11,280 bases of DNA from the NCBI GenBank assembly GCA_023392515.1, contig JAEVYX010000076.1, positions 1-11,280 on the forward strand. The letters are read 5' to 3'. The DNA is from Bacillota bacterium (GTDB taxonomy: Bacteria > Bacillota > Clostridia > Christensenellales > Aristaeellaceae). This document shows, in pieces, positions 1 through 7,194 of the stretch. Position 1 is the stretch's first letter, and each line of letters starts with the position of its first letter. Under the pieces are notes generated by a model. The model was not told the origin of the DNA and did no database searches. It saw only the letters and a list, made by a program, of their open reading frames with translations. The position numbers and the translations under genes were made by a program.

Positions 1-512
1 ACGTCATCTGCGTCCTCGATTTTCCCCATGGCGCAGGCGGTGCGGCGGCGAAAGAGGCCTTGGCGGCCGAATATGCCGCCCAGGGCGTTAAAGAAATTGA
101 CATGGTAATGAACTACGGCTATTTAAAAAGCGGCCGCGGGGACGCGGTGGAAGATGAAGTCAGGCGGGTTACAGCAAAAGCCCATGAAAAAGGAGCTTTG
201 GTAAAAGTCATTTTTGAGACCAGCGCCCTCACCATAGCGGAGATCAAAAAGGGCACAGAGCTATGCATTGCGGCGGGCGCGGATTTTGTGAAAACCTCCA
301 CCGGCTTTGGCGGGGGCGGTGCGACCATGGAAGCGGTGACGGCTATGCTGGAAGCGGCCGGGGGCCGAATCAAAGTGAAGCCTTCCGGCGGCGTGCGGAA
401 TTATGAAACGGCCAAGCAGTATATCGAAATGGGCTGCGCAAGGCTTGGGGTAGGGTATACATCCACGCCCGTCATTTGTGACGGCCAGGGCAGCGCGGAC
501 ACGGATTATTAA
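1..512 (+). CDS. deoC: DeoC-family aldolase (deoxyribose-phosphate aldolase-like), 5' partial
   Basis: Class I aldolase of the DeoC family. The classic member cleaves 2-deoxyribose 5-phosphate to glyceraldehyde 3-phosphate and acetaldehyde in the cytosol. The reading frame is open from base 3, so the gene begins before the window; about 169 residues remain and some 50 N-terminal residues are missing against a usual 220 or so. Visible family motifs are the FPHG turn, EIDMVMNYG with the active-site Asp, VKVIFET, the Schiff-base lysine in KTSTGFGGGGAT, and the second active-site lysine in VKPSGGVRN. The C-terminal phosphate-binding loop is odd: the usual G-A-S-(S/A) reads LGVGYTS here, so the serines that contact phosphate in the E. 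coli enzyme appear replaced. The next gene, an aldehyde dehydrogenase, starts 24 bases downstream in the same operon and could consume the released aldehyde. The family call is firm; the substrate is not, and deoC is used in the family sense. Confidence 0.85.
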   Translation, partial: VICVLDFPHGAGGAAAKEALAAEYAAQGVKEIDMVMNYGYLKSGRGDAVEDEVRRVTAKAHEKGALVKVIFETSALTIAEIKKGTELCIAAGADFVKTSTGFGGGGATMEAVTAMLEAAGGRIKVKPSGGVRNYETAKQYIEMGCARLGVGYTSTPVICDGQGSADTDY

Positions 513-536
513 GTAAACATAATGGAGGCGTTTTTT

Positions 537-1901
537 ATGGACAGCGTACAATTTGTGGAGGAATTGGTCAAAAAGGCGCGGGCAGCGCAGGCACTATACG
601 AAACCTTTTCTCAGGAGCAGGTTGACGCGGCTGTCCGCGCACTGGCAAAGGCGATCTTTGATCATGCCGAGCCTCTGGCACGCATGGCTGTGGACGAGAC
701 GCGCATGGGCGTGTATGAGGACAAGGTCAAAAAGAACATGGGCAAAGCCCGGGTGATCTGGAATGACCTGAAAGGGAAAAAAAGCGTAGGCATCATTCGC
801 GTATTGGAAGCGGAAGGCTTGGTGGAAGTGGCAAAGCCCATCGGCGTGGTCGGCGCGGTGACTCCCACCACCAACCCGATCGTAACGCCCATGTGCAACG
901 CCATGTTCGCCTTGAAGGGGCGTAATGCCATTATCATTTGCCCCCATCCCCGGGCCAAGCGGAGCAGTGCCGAGGCTGTCCGGCTTATGAAGGAGGCCAT
1001 CCTCCCAATGAATCTGCCGGAGGATATTATTCAAATCATTGAGGAGCCTTCGGTGGAGTTGTCCGGGCTGGTCATGAAATTGTGTGATGTGTGCATTTCT
1101 ACCGGCGGCGCGGGGATGGTGAAGGCTGCCTACGCATCGGGCAAGCCCGCCTTTGGCGTAGGCGCCGGGAATGTGCAATGCCTGATTGACGAGGATGCGG
1201 ATATTGACGCCTGCGTGCCCATGATTATTGAGGGCAGGCGCTTTGATAACGGCATCATCTGCTCGGCGGAACAGACTGCCATCATGCCCCGGAAGCTGTA
1301 TGACAGAATCATGGATGCCTTTGTGAAAAACGGCGCTGCGTATATAAGCCGCGCCGAAGATGTGGCAAAGCTTCGGGATACGCTTTTCCCGGGCGGGGTC
1401 ATGGATAAATTCTGCGTTGGGCAGTCGGCTGAATATGTGGCGCAGAAGGCCGGCATTTCCGTGCCCCAGGGGACCAAGGTGCTGATCGTAAAGGCGGAGG
1501 GATACGGGATGGATGACTTGTATGCCAAGGAGAAAATGTGCCCTGTGATTGCCGCCTATGCCTATGAAACCTGGGAAGAGGGCGTCAAAATTGCTTTGGC
1601 CAATCTCCAGGTAGAGGGCAAAGGCCACAGCGTATGCATCCATAGCAATAACAAGGCCCACATTGAATATGCATCTTCCGTTTTGCCGGTATCCCGTTTC
1701 CTGATTAATCAAATTTGCGCCACTTCCAATGGCGGCAGCTTTTTCAACAGCCTTTCCGCCACCACGACATTGGGCTGCGGCAGCTGGGGCAACAACTCCA
1801 TCAGCGAGAATTTAAGCTGGAAGCATCTGATCAACGTCAGCCGCATTGCCTATGTCCGCCCCGGCAGCCGGATGCTGACCGATCAGGAAATTTGGGGGTG
1901 A
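537..1901 (+). CDS. CoA-acylating aldehyde dehydrogenase (acetaldehyde/sulfoacetaldehyde dehydrogenase-like)
   Basis: NAD(P)-dependent aldehyde dehydrogenase of the CoA-acylating branch (EutE, AdhE N-terminal domain, SauS/SqwF), oxidising an aldehyde to its acyl-CoA. About 454 residues, one catalytic domain. The catalytic cysteine is Cys242 in FDNGIICSAEQ, a form shared with AdhE-type acylating enzymes. Other family marks are VTPTTNPIVTPMCNA (about 108-122), STGGAGMV (about 188-195), and the C-terminal GCGSWGNNSISENLSWKHL. An in-frame ATG at 522 exists, but GGAGG at 524-528 lies between it and the ATG at 537 with 8-base spacing, so 537 is preferred. Its stop (TGA 1899-1901) lies five bases before the ligase beta-subunit start. 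Context supports aldehyde to acyl-CoA to acid plus ATP. The C-terminal SRFLINQICATSNGG stretch recalls sulfoacetaldehyde and succinate-semialdehyde acylating enzymes as well as AdhE, so acetaldehyde is only the default substrate. Confidence 0.88.
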   Translation: MDSVQFVEELVKKARAAQALYETFSQEQVDAAVRALAKAIFDHAEPLARMAVDETRMGVYEDKVKKNMGKARVIWNDLKGKKSVGIIRVLEAEGLVEVAKPIGVVGAVTPTTNPIVTPMCNAMFALKGRNAIIICPHPRAKRSSAEAVRLMKEAILPMNLPEDIIQIIEEPSVELSGLVMKLCDVCISTGGAGMVKAAYASGKPAFGVGAGNVQCLIDEDADIDACVPMIIEGRRFDNGIICSAEQTAIMPRKLYDRIMDAFVKNGAAYISRAEDVAKLRDTLFPGGVMDKFCVGQSAEYVAQKAGISVPQGTKVLIVKAEGYGMDDLYAKEKMCPVIAAYAYETWEEGVKIALANLQVEGKGHSVCIHSNNKAHIEYASSVLPVSRFLINQICATSNGGSFFNSLSATTTLGCGSWGNNSISENLSWKHLINVSRIAYVRPGSRMLTDQEIWG

Positions 1902-1905
1902 TGGC

Positions 1906-3063
1906 TTGAAACTTCCGGAATATATGGCCAAAGCGCTCTTTGACAAATTCGGTATCCCAACCATGCGCGGCTGCCTGATTAATAGCGCGGACAATATCGC
2001 CGAGCAGATTGAAGCGGCGGGGCTTGCCTATCCTGTCGTCATCAAGGCGCAGGTGCAAATCGGCGGGCGGGGCAAGGCAGGCGGCATTCAGTTCGCGCAA
2101 AATGCGGATGAGGCGATGGCTCATTGTACAAGGCTGCTGGGAAGCGAGCTTCTCGGATACCGGGTCGATCAGCTTCTGGTTGTGGAAAAGGCCGAGCACG
2201 GCAGAGAATGGTATTTGTCCATCCTGCTGGACCGGCTCAGCAAGCAGCCAATGGTGATATTCTCCGAAATGGGCGGCATGGAAATTGAACAAACAGCAAA
2301 GACCGATCCCGGCCGCATCAAAAAGCTGCTCATTGACCCCATGATCGGCGTACAGGAGTATCAGGCCCGATACCTTCTGTCTGCCAGCGGACTTCCCATG
2401 GAATATGCGGGGCAATTGGATGCGCTTTTGCGAAATCTTTACCGTGCCTTTATGGAAAAGGATGCGCTGCTGGTGGAGATTAATCCCCTGGCTGTGGATC
2501 AAGGCAATAAGCTGGTAGCCCTGGACGGAAAGGTGGATATTGACGACAGCGCGCTATACCGCCAGCCGGATATTCTCGCCTACCGGGACGGGATGCGGGA
2601 AGAGGATTTTGTCAAAGAAGCCCGGTCATTTAACTTTTTGTATATCCCCGTTGAAAAGGGCGGGACCATTGCCGTGGTATCCAACGGTTCCGGCATGCTC
2701 ATGAGCTGCATCGATATGATTGCCAGGGATTCCATGACCGTCGGCGCGGCACTGGATTTGGGCGGCGGCGCAACCGCGGACCGGATTTGCGAGGCCATGC
2801 GCATCATGTTTGCCACGCCTTACATCAAGGCCGTGCTGATCAACATCTTCGGCGGCATCACCCGCTGCGACGAGGTGGCGGGCGGCGTGAAAATGGCCTT
2901 TGAAAAGTACGATTTGGGCGACAAGCTCGTTGTCATCCGCATGGAGGGCACCAACAAGGAACAAGGCCTGCAAATCATACAAAGCCTTTCTGGCAATGTG
3001 ATTCCCGTCGCAGGAATGCGGGAAAGCATGGCAGCGCTTGTAGAAAGGAGGGGCCGCCTGTGA
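1906..3063 (+). CDS. ADP-forming acid-CoA ligase beta subunit (SucC-like)
   Basis: ATP-grasp beta subunit of the succinyl-CoA synthetase family, acting with the next gene. The enzyme interconverts acyl-CoA + ADP + Pi and acid + CoA + ATP. 385 residues, the usual SucC length. The N-terminal ATP-grasp part contains GGRGKAGG (about 53-60) and EINPL (about 191-195); the C-terminal ligase domain contains LDLGGGAT (about 283-290) and NIFGGITRCDE (about 313-323), the region that contacts the acid and the phosphohistidine loop in characterised synthetases. The start is TTG at 1906: it gives MKLPEYMAKALF, which aligns with the family N-terminus (M-N-L-H-E-Y-Q-A-K in E. coli), and GGGGGTGA at 1894-1901 can serve as ribosome site. 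An ATG at 1901 reaches a stop after two codons. The gene is named for its family, but no other citric-acid-cycle gene is nearby and the upstream dehydrogenase makes an acyl-CoA, so acetate, sulfoacetate or another acid is as likely a product as succinate. Confidence 0.88.
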   Translation: MKLPEYMAKALFDKFGIPTMRGCLINSADNIAEQIEAAGLAYPVVIKAQVQIGGRGKAGGIQFAQNADEAMAHCTRLLGSELLGYRVDQLLVVEKAEHGREWYLSILLDRLSKQPMVIFSEMGGMEIEQTAKTDPGRIKKLLIDPMIGVQEYQARYLLSASGLPMEYAGQLDALLRNLYRAFMEKDALLVEINPLAVDQGNKLVALDGKVDIDDSALYRQPDILAYRDGMREEDFVKEARSFNFLYIPVEKGGTIAVVSNGSGMLMSCIDMIARDSMTVGAALDLGGGATADRICEAMRIMFATPYIKAVLINIFGGITRCDEVAGGVKMAFEKYDLGDKLVVIRMEGTNKEQGLQIIQSLSGNVIPVAGMRESMAALVERRGRL

Positions 3064-3944
3064 GCATCCTCATTGATCAAAACACCAGGCTCATGGTGCA
3101 GGGCATTACCGGCCGGGAAGGCCTCTTTCACACCGAACAGATGCTGGCTTACGGTACAAACGTGGTGGCAGGGGTTACGCCGGGAAAAGGCGGCCAAACC
3201 GTATTGGGTGTGCCGGTTTTCAATACCGTCAGGGAGGCCAGGGAAGCCACCGGCGCCAACGCCACCGTCGTGTTCGTGCCTGCAAAGTTCACAAAAGCCT
3301 CTGTGCTGGAAGCGTTGGACGCGGACATGAAAATGGTCCTGACCATTGCAGAGCATGTACCTGTTCACGATATGCTTATGTGCTATCATCTGGCTCGTGC
3401 AAAGTCTGCCCGGCTTTTCGGGCCCAATTCCTTTGGCATTATATCGCCCGGCAAGTGCAAGGCGGGCTTTATGGCCCACCGCATCTTTTCACCCGGCAGC
3501 GTGGGCTTGATGAGCCGCAGCGCAACCAACTGCTATGAAACGGTTTTCATGCTCACGCAAAACGGCATAGGACAATCTACCTGCATTGGCATCGGCGGGG
3601 ATATGATTCCGGGCTCCACCTTCGTGGATGTACTGCCGGATTTTCAGGCGGACCCCGAAACAAAGACGATTCTATTGATTGGTGAAATTGGCGGCAATGA
3701 AGAGGAACTGGCCGCCGCCTACATCAAGCAGCATGTAGATAAGCCGGTTATAGCCCTGATCGCGGGCAAAAACGCGCCCAAGGGCCGCAGCATGGGCCAT
3801 GCGGGCGCCATTGTGGCAGCGGATGGCACGGGAAGCGCCGGCAGCAAGGAAAAAGCGCTGCGGGATGCGGGCGTTATCATTGCCGAGAATACCCAGCATA
3901 TTGTGGATTTGGTGCTGGGGCTCAAATCGGAGGGACGCATATGA
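3060..3944 (+). CDS. ADP-forming acid-CoA ligase alpha subunit (SucD-like)
   Basis: CoA-binding alpha subunit partnering the SucC-like protein. 294 residues, close to SucD. The N-terminal Rossmann domain carries GITGREGLFH and GVTPGKGG (about 38-45). The phosphorylated histidine is His247 in SMGHAGAIVAADG, matching His246 of E. coli, and GIGGDMIPGS (about 177-186) is typical. Two pocket motifs differ from ordinary SucD: GPNCPG is GPNSFG (121-126) and SRSGTLTYE is SRSATNCYE (152-160). Both lie near the CoA end of the active site, which suggests a changed acid specificity, though this is inference. The GTG start at 3060 overlaps the beta-subunit stop as GTGA, with a strong AGGAGGG at 3046-3052, indicating translational coupling of the two subunits. 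Confidence 0.88.
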   Translation: MSILIDQNTRLMVQGITGREGLFHTEQMLAYGTNVVAGVTPGKGGQTVLGVPVFNTVREAREATGANATVVFVPAKFTKASVLEALDADMKMVLTIAEHVPVHDMLMCYHLARAKSARLFGPNSFGIISPGKCKAGFMAHRIFSPGSVGLMSRSATNCYETVFMLTQNGIGQSTCIGIGGDMIPGSTFVDVLPDFQADPETKTILLIGEIGGNEEELAAAYIKQHVDKPVIALIAGKNAPKGRSMGHAGAIVAADGTGSAGSKEKALRDAGVIIAENTQHIVDLVLGLKSEGRI

Positions 3945-4912
3945 TCGAAAAAGAACGCGCCCGGTGGATTTATCAGACCATGAACCGCATAAGAAGCTTT
4001 GAGCAAAAGGCGCTGCAATTGTTTGAGGAAAACAAGCTCCGCGGTTCTGTCCACCTGTATATCGGCCAGGAGGCCGTGGCTTCAGCCGTATGCTCCCGCC
4101 TGAACGACGGGGATTATATCGCCAGCACCCACCGGGGGCATGGGCATTGCATTGCCAAAGGCGCAAAGCTGGAATTGGCTATGGCCGAACTGATGGGGAA
4201 GGCTACCGGCTATTGCAAAGGACGGGGCGGTTCCATGCACATAGCGGATTTGACAAAGGGCAACTTGGGCGCCAACGCCATTGTGGGCGGCGGCATCCCC
4301 ATTGCCGTGGGCGCAGCTTTAAGCGCAAAAATGCTCGGGGAGGACAAGGTTTCCGTTGCCTTCTTTGGCGATGGCGCCAGCAACGAGGGCACCTTTCATG
4401 AAGCGCTGAACTTGGCGTCCCTTTGGAAGCTGCCGGTGATCTTCGTGTGTGAAAACAACGGCTTTGGCATTTCCGTTCCTGTTTGGCAGTCCACAAGCGT
4501 GAAGGATATCAGTGTGCGCTCCGCAGCCTATGACATACCCGGCGTTACCGTGGACGGAAACGACGTGGAAGCGGTCGATCAGGCTTTTTCAGAGGCGCTC
4601 TCCCGTGCCAAGGAGGGGAAAGGCCCATCCTTGATCGAGTGCAAAACCTACCGCTGGCTGGGCCACTGGACGGGCGACCCGCAGGTATACCGCACAAGGG
4701 AGGAAGTGGAAGCCTGGAAAGCCAAATGCCCCATTAAGCGCTATCGGCAAAGGCTTTTGGAGCAGGGCTTCTTTACGGTGGAGGAACTGGATATCATGGA
4801 AGCCGATGCCCGGCAGGAAGCGGATGATGCAGCGGACTTTGCCTTGAATAGCCCTGAACCCGACCCTGACCGCGTTTTGGAGGATGTGTTCGTTGAGGAG
4901 GGAAAAGCATGA
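3941..4912 (+). CDS. acoA: TPP-dependent dehydrogenase E1 alpha (acetoin dehydrogenase AcoA-like)
   Basis: Alpha subunit of a heterotetrameric thiamine-diphosphate E1. In the acetoin complex E1 cleaves acetoin, releasing acetaldehyde and passing an acetyl group to lipoyl-E2. 323 residues. The stretch STHRGHGHCIAKGA (about 62-75), then GKATGYCKGRGGSMHIAD (about 86-103), and LGANAIVGGGIPIAVGAAL read like AcoA rather than the PdhA of Bacillus, whose corresponding stretch is different. The TPP-binding motif runs from GDG (143-145) to ENN (171-173). ATG at 3941 overlaps the previous stop as ATGA, with GGAGGG at 3929-3934. Alternatives are a pyruvate or branched-chain 2-oxoacid E1; Clostridia commonly use pyruvate:ferredoxin oxidoreductase instead, which favours a special substrate here. 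Family membership is very secure; acetoin as substrate is moderately so. Confidence 0.85.
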   Translation: MIEKERARWIYQTMNRIRSFEQKALQLFEENKLRGSVHLYIGQEAVASAVCSRLNDGDYIASTHRGHGHCIAKGAKLELAMAELMGKATGYCKGRGGSMHIADLTKGNLGANAIVGGGIPIAVGAALSAKMLGEDKVSVAFFGDGASNEGTFHEALNLASLWKLPVIFVCENNGFGISVPVWQSTSVKDISVRSAAYDIPGVTVDGNDVEAVDQAFSEALSRAKEGKGPSLIECKTYRWLGHWTGDPQVYRTREEVEAWKAKCPIKRYRQRLLEQGFFTVEELDIMEADARQEADDAADFALNSPEPDPDRVLEDVFVEEGKA

Positions 4913-5889
4913 GCGTTAAAACATATGCCATGGCCATCCGCGATACCATCGCTGCCGAAATGCGCAGGGACGCGCGGGTGTTTATCATGGGCGAGGATAT
5001 TGAAAAGCAGGGCGGCATTTTCGGATGCACCCGGGATTTGTATCAGGAGTTTGGTGTAGACAGGGTTCGCAACACACCCATCAGCGAGGCGGGCATTGTG
5101 GGCGCTGGGCTGGGTGCGGCCTGCGGCGGCATGCGGCCGATTGTGGAATTGATGTATATGGATTTTACATTGGTTGCCATGGACCAGATTATCAACCAGG
5201 TGGCAAAAACCCGTTACATCTTTGGGGGCCACGCCAGGATTCCGCTGGTGATCCGCGGCCAGCAGGGAATCGGTCGGGGGAATGCCGCTACCCATTCCCA
5301 AAGCATGGAAACAATTTTCATGCACTTTCCCGGGCTGAAGGTGGTATGCCCCTCCACGGCACGGGATGCGGCTGGGCTTTTGCGCACCGCCATCCGGGAT
5401 GATAACCCCGTTATGTTTTTTGAGCACAAGGCACTCTACTCCTCCAAATGCGACGTGCCGGATGACCCGGATTTCGCGCTGCCCTTCGGTACGGCCGATG
5501 TGAAGCGCCAGGGCCGGGATGTAACCATTGTCGCCAATCTGCTGTATGTTTCCCGGGCGTTGGAAGCGGCTGAAGAACTGGAAAAGCAGGGCGTTTCCGC
5601 CGAGGTTATCGACCCTATGACGCTGGTGCCGCTGGATAAAAAAGCAATCATTGATTCGGTAAAGAAGACCGGCAGGCTGGTGGTCGTCCATGAGGCGCAT
5701 AAAAACGCCGGCTGGGGTGCGGAAGTTGCGTCCATGGTGACTGAAGAAGCCTTCCGCTACCTGGATGCCCCGCCCATTCGCCTGGGGGCGCTTAGCTGCC
5801 CGCTGCCTTTCAACCTTGGGCTGGAAAACGCGGCAACGCCGCAAGTGAAGGATATTGTGGAAGCGGCCAAGCAGGTCTGCTACCTGTAA
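4909..5889 (+). CDS. acoB: TPP-dependent dehydrogenase E1 beta (acetoin dehydrogenase AcoB-like)
   Basis: Beta subunit of the same E1. 326 residues, normal for the family. MGEDIEKQGGIFGCTR (about 27-42) is the conserved N-terminal loop. Glu60 in NTPISEAGIVGAG is the expected glutamate that activates the TPP ring. ELMYMDFTLVAMDQIINQVAK and the RGQQGIG...HSQSMETIF region follow, then the C-terminal transketolase domain with EVIDPMTLVPLD and VVHEAH. ATG at 4909 overlaps the alpha-subunit stop as ATGA, and GAGGAGGG at 4895-4902 serves both coupling and strong initiation. The overlap fits one-to-one subunit production. HSQS rather than a PDH-like HSGG pattern fits the acetoin group, though that assignment rests on remembered family patterns. 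Confidence 0.86.
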   Translation: MSVKTYAMAIRDTIAAEMRRDARVFIMGEDIEKQGGIFGCTRDLYQEFGVDRVRNTPISEAGIVGAGLGAACGGMRPIVELMYMDFTLVAMDQIINQVAKTRYIFGGHARIPLVIRGQQGIGRGNAATHSQSMETIFMHFPGLKVVCPSTARDAAGLLRTAIRDDNPVMFFEHKALYSSKCDVPDDPDFALPFGTADVKRQGRDVTIVANLLYVSRALEAAEELEKQGVSAEVIDPMTLVPLDKKAIIDSVKKTGRLVVVHEAHKNAGWGAEVASMVTEEAFRYLDAPPIRLGALSCPLPFNLGLENAATPQVKDIVEAAKQVCYL

Positions 5890-5901
5890 AGGAGACCGAT
5901 T

Positions 5902-7182
5902 ATGGCAAGCAGGATTATCATGCCCAAGCAGGGGCTGCAGATGACCGAGGGCCTCATCACCAATTGGCTGAAAAAAGAGGGGGACAAGGTCAAGGCCGGT
6001 GAGCCGCTGTTTGAAATGGAAACCGATAAACTGACCATTACCATCGATTCAACGGCGGAGGGTACGCTTTTGAAAATCCTCCATCCGGCCGGGGATACGG
6101 TGCCCATTACGGAAACCATAGCGTTTATCGGCCAGGCTGGCGAACAGATCGAACCGCCCAAGCAGGGCGATGCGCTTCCCGGAAGGGAATCATTCCCGGA
6201 GGCGGAACAGCCGAAGGCCGCTATGCCACGGCGGGAGGAGAAAGTCTTTATCTCTCCCCGGGCTAAAATGCGGGCGGAAGAAATGGACATCGACACCCGG
6301 GCAGTTTCGGGAAGCGGCCCGGATGGGCTGATTATTGAACGGGATGTGTTACAGGCTGAGCCTTCCAGGGGGACGGCCAGCCCCTTGGCAAAAAAGGTTG
6401 CGGCCCTTCATGATGTGGCGCTTGACGGTATTACCGGCACCGGCGTGCGGGGCAAAGTGATGGCGGAGGATGTGTACGGGGCGCTGCACAAACCGGAAGA
6501 AACGAACCGGGATACGGTTATCCCCCTGAAAGGCATGCGCAGGATTATTGCCCAGCATATGAAAGCCAGCCTGGATACCATGGCTCAGGCAAACCACCGC
6601 ATGCAGGTGGATATGTCGGAAGCCGTGCGCCTGCGGGAGCAGCTCAAGAATGCGGACATTAAAATCAGCTACAATGATATCATCATCAAATGCGCTGCCA
6701 AGGCACTTTCGGAATTTCCGATGCTCAACGCCACCATGACCGACACGGACATTATTCAAAAGCATGATATCAACATCGGTATGGCGGTTGCCACCGATAA
6801 CGGGCTGCTGGTGCCCGCAATCAGGCATGCGGACCGGCTTGCGATCCAAGCCATTGCGCAATGTTCCCTCGACCTTGGAAAGCGTGCCAAGGAGAATAAA
6901 CTTTCTCCCGATGAATTGACCGGGGGGACCTTCACCGTCACAAACCTGGGTATGTATGATGTGGATAGCTTTACCGCCATTATCAATGCGCCGGAAGCGG
7001 CCATCCTGGCAGTGGGCGCAATCAAAAAGCAGCCGGTTGTATTGAAGGATGATACCATTGGCGTACGGCCCATGATGTGGCTTTCGCTGACCTATGACCA
7101 CCGCATTGTGGACGGCGCTCCGGCGGCGCAGTTCCTCAAACGCATCAAAACGCTGCTGGAGAAGCCATTTCTATTACTATAA
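5902..7182 (+). CDS. acoC: Dihydrolipoamide acyltransferase E2 with two subunit-binding domains
   Basis: Core E2 that transfers the acyl group from lipoamide to CoA. 426 residues. Domain order: one lipoyl domain (about 1-78) with the lipoyl-lysine Lys43 in EMETDKLTI; a proline- and glutamate-rich linker; a peripheral subunit-binding domain (about 116-150, SPRAKMRAEEMDIDTRAV); a second similar domain (about 159-195, SPLAKKVAALHDVALDGI then GTGVRGKVMAEDV); and the trimer-forming catalytic domain (about 205-426) with the catalytic His400 in YDHRIVDGAPA. Start ATG at 5902 follows AAAGGAG at 5888-5894; the gap to E1 beta is 12 bases. Having two subunit-binding domains is less usual than one. It could let each chain bind E1 and E3 separately. 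The acyl specificity cannot be read from the sequence. Confidence 0.88.
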   Translation: MASRIIMPKQGLQMTEGLITNWLKKEGDKVKAGEPLFEMETDKLTITIDSTAEGTLLKILHPAGDTVPITETIAFIGQAGEQIEPPKQGDALPGRESFPEAEQPKAAMPRREEKVFISPRAKMRAEEMDIDTRAVSGSGPDGLIIERDVLQAEPSRGTASPLAKKVAALHDVALDGITGTGVRGKVMAEDVYGALHKPEETNRDTVIPLKGMRRIIAQHMKASLDTMAQANHRMQVDMSEAVRLREQLKNADIKISYNDIIIKCAAKALSEFPMLNATMTDTDIIQKHDINIGMAVATDNGLLVPAIRHADRLAIQAIAQCSLDLGKRAKENKLSPDELTGGTFTVTNLGMYDVDSFTAIINAPEAAILAVGAIKKQPVVLKDDTIGVRPMMWLSLTYDHRIVDGAPAAQFLKRIKTLLEKPFLLL

Positions 7183-7194
7183 GAAGGGATTGCC

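Noticed and set aside
594..1712. Long open frame on the minus strand (372 residues) opposite the aldehyde dehydrogenase
   Set aside because: It mirrors a strongly supported gene, shows no family motif and has no ribosome site in keeping with its neighbours; GC-rich coding sequence easily leaves the opposite frame open.
1906..3944. Calling the ligase housekeeping succinyl-CoA synthetase (sucC/sucD)
   Set aside because: Family is clear, but no cycle genes are adjacent, it follows an acylating aldehyde dehydrogenase, and two alpha-subunit pocket motifs deviate.
4741..5844. Long open frame on the minus strand (367 residues) opposite E1 alpha and E1 beta
   Set aside because: It spans the overlap of two well-supported genes on the plus strand, is rich in His, Arg and Gly as shadow frames are, and has no recognisable domain.
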